Of a DNA stretch of 39,316 nt, positions 11,415-20,096 are shown in pieces. Origin of the DNA: Silene noctiflora (Eukaryota > Streptophyta > Magnoliopsida > Caryophyllales > Caryophyllaceae). The translations under genes were made by a program, and so were the position numbers. The notes under the pieces are model-generated. The model worked only from the letters and a program-made list of their open reading frames with translations, had not been told where the DNA came from and did not search any database. How positions within the stretch are numbered: the stretch's first letter is position 1; each line of letters starts with the position of its first letter. The DNA lies in NCBI GenBank assembly GCA_009801015.1, contig VHZZ01010295.1, forward strand, positions 764 to 40,079. The letters are read 5' to 3'.

Positions 11415-12757
11415 TGTAATAATACGGTTTTCTGTGCTGTTGGGTACTCTATCGAGTAGGGCTTACTCTTTCGAGTAAGTAAGTGTAGTTTCGAAGCAGT
11501 AGTCTGTCTGATGGGTACTCGATCGAGTACGTGTGGCACTCGATCGAGTAAGTTGGTCTTGCGGGTTATTTCAGTCAGATTTTGTTAGCAACGCGTGATT
11601 GATATTTAAAGTTTTCCGTCAGTTTCATTAGAACTTTTACTTTTTCTAAAAACCTTTCAAGAGAGAGCTCAAGTACGTTGTTGTTTCTTCTTCGCGTTGC
11701 TATCAAATCCCAAAGCCTGTTTCGTCGGAATTCAGTGTTCTTTACGCCGTTGAGTTCGTAGCGTTGTGGGTAAGATCCTAGTATCATTTTTATGTTGTTC
11801 CGTTAATTTTGGTTAAACCCTAATTGGGTAGTTTTGGGGGTTTTGGATTTGTTTGGTCTAGTAGTGATTGCTTAATGGTATGTTGGTTATAGGAGGTGGT
11901 TTCGTAGAGGAAGGCTTTTGATCTCGCTTGCGTTGATTACTATTGGTGATTGCATTTCAGGTAGGGTTTCCCTACTCGGTTATTTTATACATGTTTGTAA
12001 GGTGGTTGATGGTTGATTGATTTGTGATTATTGTGGATTTTGATGTAATTGATAATTGTGTTGTATAATGTGATTAGATTGTGTTGTCTGTGGTTCGCGA
12101 GGCGCGCCCTCGGCTGAGTGGAGTCACTTGCGGGAGTGACTTCACGCCCTTGATTCGCCCTCTGTGGAACCCGCAACAGAAGGGGATGTGCACATTAAGG
12201 AACTTGGATTTTCGCTCGGAATAGATGAGCGGGGATTTGGTGGGTACGGCTGCGGTCCCCCACTGGCGGCGTGGAATGTCTATTGCGATGGGTATTATGG
12301 AAGGACTGCATACTTTAGTGTGTAGTCAGGTGTGTGGACATGTGACGGAGTTGGTGATCTGTGTGCTGTACCTTTTTGTATCATGATTTGTGTATGCAGT
12401 AACTGACCCCGTTTAATTGTTTTAAAAACTGTGGTAATCCATTCGGGGATGGTGAGCAGTTATTGAGCAGGTATGAGATGGATGCGCATGAGATAGCTCG
12501 GTTGTGTCACCACGAGTTGTCTTGAAGAGTCTTCCGTTGTGTCCTGAACTTTTGTTACTTTAGTAGTTTTGTCTTTTTGAACTTTTGTATTGTTGTTAGA
12601 CAGCTTTGGTTTGGTTTTGTNAACAGTTAAACTTATTTATTTAAAGTACGTTTCTTTATGGTCTATTTGATATACATTACCTCGGGTAACCGAGATGGTA
12701 ACACTTTCGTGCCTAGGGTGGCCTTGGTAAGGCACCTTGGTGTATGGGGGTGTTACA
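11415..12757 (+). repeat. solo LTR 2 (same family as solo LTR 1), nested in copia
   Basis: The LTR runs from TGTAATAATACGG to GGGGGTGTTACA, is 1343 bp long and is flanked by a perfect 5-bp duplication GTAAA (11410-11414 and 12758-12762). It carries the U3 palindrome array at 11446-11549, a TATA-like TATTTAAA at 11603, the block GGGGATGTGCACATTAAGG at about 12182, and the terminal hairpin CTCGGGTAACCGAG at 12681-12694. It is in the opposite orientation to solo LTR 1, 727 bp away. One N at 12621 is an assembly ambiguity. Confidence 0.92.
11446..11549 (+). repeat. palindrome array in the U3 of solo LTR 2
   Basis: Four motifs start at 11446, 11465, 11517 and 11538. The first two are imperfect (ACTCTATCGAGT, ACTCTTTCGAGT) and the last two are perfect ACTCGATCGAGT palindromes. 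Spacing is 19, 52 and 21 bp. The first lies 31 bp inside the LTR, exactly as in the related solo LTRs. Confidence 0.92.
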
Positions 12758-12762
12758 GTAAA

Positions 12763-14441
12763 CCCCAGACAACGTGCTAATTCAGCTCAAATCGTCATCC
12801 AAAGAGAGGTACTCGTTATCCAATAGCTAATTATGTCACAAACAGTTGTTTTTTCTTCTTCTTACAGGTGCTTCTTAGCGGAAATTGATGCAAAACAGAA
12901 TCCCAGAATTATTCAGAAGCCATCAAACACAATGAATGGCGGATGTCTATGGGAAAAACAATTCAATCTCTTGAGTCGAATGACAACTATAAAATTGTTG
13001 ATTTGCCTAAAGGAAAGAGTCCCATTAAATTTAAATGGGTATATAGAGTAAAATACAAGGTGGATGGAACCGTGGAGCGTTACATGGCAAGATAAGTTGC
13101 ACAAGTTTTTACACAGGTAGAAGGACTTGAGTACCATGAAACCTTTGCACCGGATGCAAAAATGACGAGTGTAAGATGTTTGTTAGTTGTGGCAGTGATC
13201 AAGGGATGGTCTATTACCTAGTTAGATTTCAACAACACTTTTCTACAAGAAGAATTAAGCAAAGAAGTCTATATGAAGCTACCACAAGGCTTTGAAGTCC
13301 AAGGAACGAATAGGGTGTGCAAATTGCTCAAGTCGTTATATGGTTTGAACCAAGCATCACGTAATTGATTCGCCAAGTTAGCAAACTCCTTAAGAAGGTA
13401 CTTATTCAAACAGTCTTTAGCGGATTATTCGTTGTTCACTTGTAATAAAGAAGGATTTTTTCTTGGAGTTTTGGTTTAAGTAGATGATATGATTATCGTT
13501 AGCAATGATGATAAAGCTAGCTCGCGACTTAAAGAGTTCCTCGACAAGAGCTTTGGCATTAAGGATCTCGATCGTCTGAAATATTTCCTAGGGATTTAAG
13601 ATGGTATGGGTCCTAAGGGTCTGTTTCTTTGTCAGAGTAAGTATGCGTTAGAAATTATTAAAGAAACCGGTATGGAAGGAGCTAAACCTGCAAATACACC
13701 CATCAAGCAAAATCACAATTTGGTGCTTTCAGACAGTTATATACTGAAGGACCCTATGCCTTATAGACGGTTGGTTTGACGACTAATTTATCTAACGATT
13801 ACGCGGCCGTATTTGGTATTTGTAGTTCATATATTGGCTTAGTTTGTGCACGAGCCACGAAAGAAGCACATGGAAGTGGTCTTACATGTTATTCGTATAT
13901 TAAAGGCACTCCTAGCAAGGGGATAATATTACATAAGAATTCCGAGCTGAAATTACATGGATACTCGGATTCGGATTGGTCAAGTTGTCCTTTATCTAGA
14001 TGATCATCGACGGGATATTTGTTGCGTTGGGGTGATACACCCATTTCATGGAAAGTAGAAAAGCAAGCCACGGTGAGCCGTTCTACAGCAAAGGCTGAAT
14101 ATAGAGCTCTAGCGATTGTAACAAGTGAACTAATATGGATGAAGGCATTCCTACATTCAATAGGAATCGAACATGTGAACCATATGGAGATATTTTGCGA
14201 CAATAGGGCGTCATTACACATTGCCAAGAATTCGATGTTTCATGATCGCACTAAACATATAGAAATAGACTGTTATTTTGTGCAACATCATTTGTTGAAT
14301 AAAACGATCTCCACTTCACATGTGAGAAGCAAAGAGTAAATTGCAGATTTATTTACTAAGGCCTTCGGTGGAGAAGCATTTGAGTATTTACAGTGTTCAA
14401 GTGGGGCATCAGTTTTCCTCGAGCTCCAACATGATGGGGAG
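12763..14441 (+). pseudogene. copia reverse transcriptase and RNase H region
   Basis: After solo LTR 2 the copia element continues with RT ([14 protein letters not shown] near 13318; a degraded catalytic block VDDMIIVSNDD near 13480) and then RNase H (YSDSDWSSC near 13962; STAKAEYRALAIVTSELIWM near 14082). A purine-rich tract near 14432-14441 precedes the 3' LTR, as expected for the plus-strand primer. The coding is badly broken. Confidence 0.85.
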
Positions 14442-14631
14442 TATTAGACGATATTTAGTAAATATCCGACGTATCTTATTAATCAAGTTATGTATATTAT
14501 ATTTAGTTAACTAAAGTATATAGAATTGTATTAGATAACAACTAGGGTAATTGAGATGTATCAATAGTCGATGTATCACGTCTTATTGAATCAATCAAAT
14601 ACACAAAATAGTACCCAATTCTCGTTTTTCA
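14442..14631 (+). repeat. copia 3' LTR
   Basis: This is the partner of 7023-7218. It starts TATTAGACGATATTTAG after the polypurine tract and ends in CTCGTTTTTCA. The differences from the 5' copy, including a few small gaps, indicate age. Confidence 0.82.
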
Positions 14632-17228
14632 CAAATGCATATTTGATAAGCATCAAACATCACTAAATGATATACCCCAACTTTTGTATGGTGCGATTGT
14701 GCGAACAATACCAGAACAAAATCACAGAATAAGCGTAAAGAGGTAAACATTCATTGATAAATAAGTAAACATTAATTTCATTAATTGATAAACCTTAATA
14801 ATTTCAACAAAATTACTTTACTAATTGGAGTATTAGAATCTATTGTTCGAGTTTATAGGGCAGATTCAATTTTAGGGGAAAAGGCATATGTAAGAGTTCA
14901 TTTGGTTAAGTTTAAGAAGAAGGATATAATATGGAAAATTTATGAAAAAGTACATGTAAAAGAGTAAAATCTGTATGTGAAAAAGTAATTCCGTTATTTT
15001 GACCATCCACAAAATATATCGTTCATTTGTTACCTAATAATAAAACTCATAAACGATTCCCTTCCCTTTTTTTGATTTTTGTGTCAAAATCAATTGTAAA
15101 TAAATGACCGGAACGAAGGTCAAACCTAAACATGCAATGGACGGAGCTGCGAGCTATGTTGGGCTGGGGAGTTGGCTGAGTTGGGGGGAGGGGGGTTGAG
15201 CCTGAGCCCACGCCACGGGCTGAGGGAGCGATGGCCTTAGATTTGCCCGATTGTGCAAAAAGGGTGGTGCGTCATGCGGGCTGAGCAGTGTTGGTTGGGA
15301 AGGAGTAAGCCCGCGCCCTCCCACTTGAGGGAGCGGGTTGGGCGGATTGGGATAGCGGGCCAATGCCATATGGAAAGTGAACTGGTCGAGCGGCAAGGCT
15401 ATTGCGAACGGGGTTAGATCGCACTTATGTTCAGCTCTAATAACGAAGGGAGTAATTTATAATCTCGATGAAATTATTAGTTACTACGAGTATTATTGAT
15501 CAAGAGTGTGAAGTGATCATGTTTGGATCATTTATAAACTTGTTAAAATATCGAGTTATCTTTGGGTTGAGACGAAGATTGATGATGAACCGCATCTTAA
15601 CTCGAGTAACACTAATTGAAAAGGTAAGGTGTGTTAATGGTGGCTCTGCTGGGAGTTAGGGCAATAGCCAGGGCCGTTTGGGAAATTATGGGGGCGTTGT
15701 ACGAGACCTTAAACTTTGGCCCCTTAAAATTAATGCGGAATACTTTTCTTTTTAAAACCAAATATTACTTTTATAATATGATTCGGCATGTCAGATTTAT
15801 GGACCGGAATTTCAAAAAGTGGGCGTGTAAAAATAATTCTGGTCCAATCGGTCCGGAATTTTTGTAATATGGTCCAGCTTCGGTTTGGGATTTTTATCGA
15901 TTCCGGTTCCTGGTCCTCTCCAGTCCGGTTTTGGACCGGTGTAGTGGTGCACAGTCCTAGGTATATCAGTATATGTGGGGCGGGTATCATGTAAACCTGA
16001 CAAAATTGACCCGACCCTACACCTGAACTCAAGGCTCGAGCTTGACCCGAAATTTGAATAGCCCCGATCCACTATAACTCAACCCGTATGTTTATTGTTA
16101 CAAACTGATTATTATACATGAATAACTTGATAACAGTTGACCAGAAAATAGCCCGACCCCGAAGCCAGCAAACCCGTAATTGACCCCACCCGAACCCGAC
16201 CCGGTTGACTCCTTTACCATGTGTAATATCATATGATGTGAATATATTATACTCGCAGCTGTCCTATGACCTGATGTAGATAACACTTTTGAATTTTTGA
16301 TACTCTTCACATTCCACCATCCATCAAATCAATACTGCATTCACCCTAACTGGGGCAGATGTGGAGCGAGACCCATCAAAATTTGCAACGTGAAATCCCT
16401 AATTAGGTGTTTTGATTGATTACATCAATCCTAATAATATATGTTTATATGTTAAATCTAGAAAATGTGAACATCAAAAAGAAAGAGAAGCATAATTCAC
16501 TTACATTGCGTTTATAATTTATTCTAAATTTTTTCGCACATCTAGACTCAAATTGTACTCTCATAATTCCACCCCTAATTAGACATCTACAAAAGAGAGA
16601 GATTCTATAACAATTAAATATTGAGGCATTTTAGCCCATCTTTTTCAGAAACGGCGTCCGTACAGATTGAGAGCAATGTAGCTAGCTCTACAAGTGTATG
16701 GTTAGGCTGATTAAATAAAGAGATTAGGTTCATAAGCTTGAATAATTAATGCTTCATAGTGGGGGACATGTCTGCCTAATCTCAAACAAAAGCATTCACT
16801 AAGTTTTCTTCTAGATTAATCCATGTGCCTTCCCACTATCTTTTTCTATATTTATTTATCTTTAATTTTAAGGCAAAAATAAAAAAAAAAAAAAGGGAGA
16901 AGTTGATCATTTATGGGTGTTATTATTCACTGATATTAGACATTAAGTGATGTAGATGATCACTACACTCTTCAAAAAATATTATATTAATATAAAAAGA
17001 TGACTAAATAAATTCAACAACTATAAATAAAATAGGTAAATAAATATCCAAGACAGATAAAGTATTAAATTAGCATTTAACAAAAACTATATTTTATAAA
17101 TTCATGGAACCAAATAAATGGTGATGTGGAAGGGTTCTTTGTGAAAAATCATTTTTCAATTCACTTTTCTTAAAAAGCAGGACAATTGAGTAATTAAAAT
17201 AATCAAATGTAAGTTTATCTGGAATTGA
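14632..17228. other. intergenic DNA without recognised genes
   Basis: No supported coding sequence was found. The stretch is mostly AT-rich. About 15130-15420 is a GC-rich island with runs of GGGGGAG and GAGGGAGCG, in no clear reading frame. About 15790-16210 is rich in GGTCCGG and GACCCGA-type words, which are common in plant transposon remnants. An A-rich tract lies near 16878. Confidence 0.55.
15840..15960. mobile_element. possible hAT-type MITE end
   Basis: Read on the minus strand from 15960, the sequence is CTAGGACTGTGCACCAC followed by repeated CCGGTCC/GGACCGG words. This resembles ends of hAT-type non-autonomous elements of the pattern CTAGGGNTGTGCA. No convincing partner end or 8-bp duplication was found, so the element is truncated or the resemblance is accidental. 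Confidence 0.3.
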
Positions 17229-17553
17229 CCCAATTAGTGAACTATACAACCAAATGTATACATATAGTAGTATAGATTTGGAGCTTTATAAGTAAAAGAT
17301 TTAAGTTTATATGTACATTTTACGAATTTTATTGAAAAGAAACTGAGCGCCATTATAAAAAAAATTAACTCAAAATATTATATTGAAACTCAAAAATAAT
17401 ACATATAAACTCAATAAGATTTTAATTTTAACACCTAAAAAATTAAAATGTATATGTAAATTTTTAAAGCTCAAAAAAATTTACATATAAGCTCAATTAG
17501 ATTTGTATTGGATGTACGATGCTCATATACATCTGGATGTATAGTCCTGTTTG
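17229..17553. mobile_element. Mutator-like MITE (325 bp) with 9-bp target duplication
   Basis: The segment is flanked by an identical 9-mer TGGAATTGA at 17220-17228 and 17554-17562; 9 bp is the target-duplication length of Mutator-like elements. Inverted ends are imperfect but clear: ACTATACAACCAAATGTATA at 17241 on the left against ACTATACATCCAGATGTATA read inward from 17545 on the right. The interior is AT-rich and non-coding. Confidence 0.55.
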
Positions 17554-18053
17554 TGGAATTGATCGGGCTTAGCTTGACATTAATTTTTGGTTCACAAATA
17601 AATGAATGGGTGAACTTGGAATAAATTATTAGGTTATGTTCTTTTGAATTTAAAGTTACTTTTTCTAATTAAGATAAAAATGGCTAGATTTTATAGGTTT
17701 ATTTCAGATCTTATAAATTCAATTCAGAAAAATTAAAATCCAATAAATTCATTTATATCCCGCAAGTTCACTTCACATACTTTGAGTTCAATTGCTCAAA
17801 TACTAAGAGTTCAATTCTGATAGTTTGTGTTCAATTATTTAAATTCTAAAATTTCAAATCCTTAATTCAATTCATAAAATTAAGTCCAAAAGAATAGGAT
17901 TTTAAAAACAGATTTTATAAATATCTTTACACAATTCTCGTCTAAAACAAGTACATATGTCTTAAACTAAAAATAGAATAATAACCGTTTGAAATGAGAA
18001 TTTAAGAATTTTAAATCGAGCACAAGAGGCCAAACCAACATGTGGGGACCTTA

Positions 18054-18491
18054 GACCATCCCCAAGCAGAAGGTCACGCTAACTGGGTCACCAACGTTTT
18101 AGCCCTTAATCTCACCTTATTTATCTTGACNNNNNNNNNNNNNNNNNNNNNNNNNNNNNNNNNNNNNNNNNNNNNNNNNNNNNNNNNNNNNNNNNNNNNN
18201 NNNNNNNNNNNNNNNNNNNNNNNNNNNNNNNNNNNNNNNNNNNNNNNNNNNNNNNNNNNNNNNNNNNNNNNNNNNNNNNNNNNNNNNNNNNNNNNNNNNN
18301 NNNNNNNNNNNNNNNNNNNNNNNNNNNNNNNNNNNNNNNNNNNNNNNNNNNNNNNNNNNNNNNNNNNNNNNNNNNNNNNNNNNNNNNNNNNNNNNNNNNN
18401 CCAAAATCGTCTTCTTAATCCTAGTTTAATGAGTCATTAGCACGACCCAACAAGGTCACGACCCAGTTGGTGACCTTGCTTGGGGATGGTC
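18054..18491. mobile_element. PIF/Harbinger-like (Tourist-type) MITE spanning the assembly gap
   Basis: The inverted ends GACCATCCCCAAGCA (18054 rightwards, and from 18491 leftwards on the other strand) are followed on both sides by AGGTCAC and then a form of AACTGGGTC. They are flanked by the 3-bp duplication TTA (18051-18053 and 18492-18494), which is typical of the PIF/Harbinger superfamily. The interior is mostly Ns, so coding content cannot be judged. Confidence 0.7.
18131..18400. other. assembly gap of 270 Ns
   Basis: The run is entirely N. Open frames reported through it are artefacts of unknown bases. Confidence 1.
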
Positions 18492-18494
18492 TTA

Positions 18495-20096
18495 CCCTCA
18501 CCACCCTTGTCCAATATACGGTCACTGCTTACGTAAGCAACGACAAGTATACTACATCACGTTGATAACTACGAGTCGAATGAGTTATCTTACTAAAGAA
18601 TTACCTGAAATCAACCATATTTGTACGACTACTTTGTATCATATTAAACATCTTGTCTACAAAATTATTTTCCTCCAGGACCACCTTATTTAATATTTCA
18701 TGGTTGTTGATGTGTCATTATTAAGAAAATAAGGTTAAAAATCGGAATATATTAATTAATTGTTATAACGCTAGTTAATTAGTTATACAGTCTGATAGTA
18801 GATTGACGACTATTTGAATGAATGTGGACACTTTGGTTTCTTTCAAATCACCCAAAAAACAGATTATAACCGAATGTTTTAAGGTTGTTGACAAACTAAG
18901 AACCCATCACCAGTTAAACCTATATTGAAGTACATTGTTCCACATTTTACAAACGTGTAAGAATTAATCTCTTCTCTAACACCTATGTACACATAATGAA
19001 TTTGATATCAAAAATTCCAGCTTCGTGCTCAAATGAAGAGCGCAAGCACAAGTACAGGCTGACCTTCCCATCGTAAGTATCTGCATCTCAGACTTTGACC
19101 GCCACACTATAGCCTGTTCCGATTTCAGCAAATCAATGCCAATATCACCAGCACAGAAGAATTAGTGACATGCCTGCATTGGAGTTAGCATGAATACCAG
19201 AATCAAAATTGCATATTAGATAGCAACACAAAAAGGCCACTAAACAGAATGGCTTTGACTATTGTCGCAAATTGTAAAACGACAATTTACTACGCTTCTG
19301 TAAAAGAGTCAGCAGGGGTAAACAAGTTGAGTGTGCTCAAATTTAAGTACCTTAGCTCAAATTTAAGTCAAGCCCTAGGCCAGTGCCAAGGAGCAAGCAG
19401 ACACTGTTGAGGTTATTTCATATTATTTCCAGAACCAGCAACTATTATTTCATACTCCAATGTCCGTCTAAATCTACACTGCCCTTTTATTTCAGTAACC
19501 TAATTTTATACATCCCTTTGTTCTTTTACACAAAAGGGGAAACAAAACACACTTTCAGGATTCGACCCAAGTCCGCCAATTTGTGCTTCACGAAAAAAAG
19601 TCGGTCAACTAAGAAAGTAGGAATAAGTAATTCAAAAAACCATGCAACACTAACGGAAACTATCATGATGCTAGGTGATGGAAAGAGAAGACTATACAAG
19701 AATTGCATGATAATGTGTCATTAAGAATGATACTACACTGCCAGTGAAAGTGTTGGATATGGACGGTTAAGTGTTGCGACAAGACTATTTTGTGAAAAAG
19801 CTTCATGTTTTGGCCTAAATGAAGTGGCACCGTTTAGTCTGTGAACTGCGTGACTAATTCTTCGTTCAGTCATCCATAAAAATTCTTGAACCAGGGATAC
19901 CTTAAAAACAAGAAAACATTACTTCCCTACTCATTTACTTGCAAAGTACAGCAAATTTAAGCTCTAGATATCTCACTAACCCATAGAATAACTTGCCATT
20001 CTGATTCTCATGCGGGTCAGTCTCATGAAGATTCGAGTACTTTTATACAATCAGAGAATAGGAAAGAGCTTTAGCACAAACCTTGTTACATATAGG
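18495..20096. other. 3' flank and probable 3' UTR of PDAT1
   Basis: No other gene is supported. The part next to the PDAT1 stop codon (20096 downwards on the minus strand) is the likely 3' UTR. A possible polyadenylation word AATAAA, read on the minus strand, lies near 19490, but the transcript end cannot be fixed from sequence alone. Confidence 0.5.

Larger units (their letters stand above)
7023..14631 (+). mobile_element. Ty1/copia LTR retrotransposon (Ale/Retrofit-like), old and heavily broken, with two nested solo LTRs
   Basis: Two short LTRs of about 190 bp bracket a copia-ordered internal region: gag, protease, integrase, reverse transcriptase, RNase H. Recognisable pieces include a gag zinc knuckle near 8150, the protease context near 8440, the GAG-pre-integrase and integrase core (NGRVERKHRHILEKTRAL near 9290), the RT block near 13150-13600 and RNase H near 13960-14330. 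Without the two inserted solo LTRs (9367-10687 and 11415-12757) the element would be about 4.9 kb, a normal size for Ale-type copia. By eye the LTRs differ at roughly 15 percent of positions, which means an old insertion of several million years or more. The coding parts are broken in more than ten places. Confidence 0.88.

Noticed and set aside
15056-15452. Possible Stowaway element between ATTCCCTTCCC and GAAGGGAGTAA
   Set aside because: Only the right side resembles a CTCCCTTC end with TA; the left side lacks TA and the matching start, so I did not call it.
16878-16895. A-tract as a retroposon (SINE) tail
   Set aside because: No pol III promoter boxes or flanking duplication were found upstream.
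18042-18440. Open reading frames on both strands across the gap
   Set aside because: They consist almost wholly of unknown bases and have no coding evidence.
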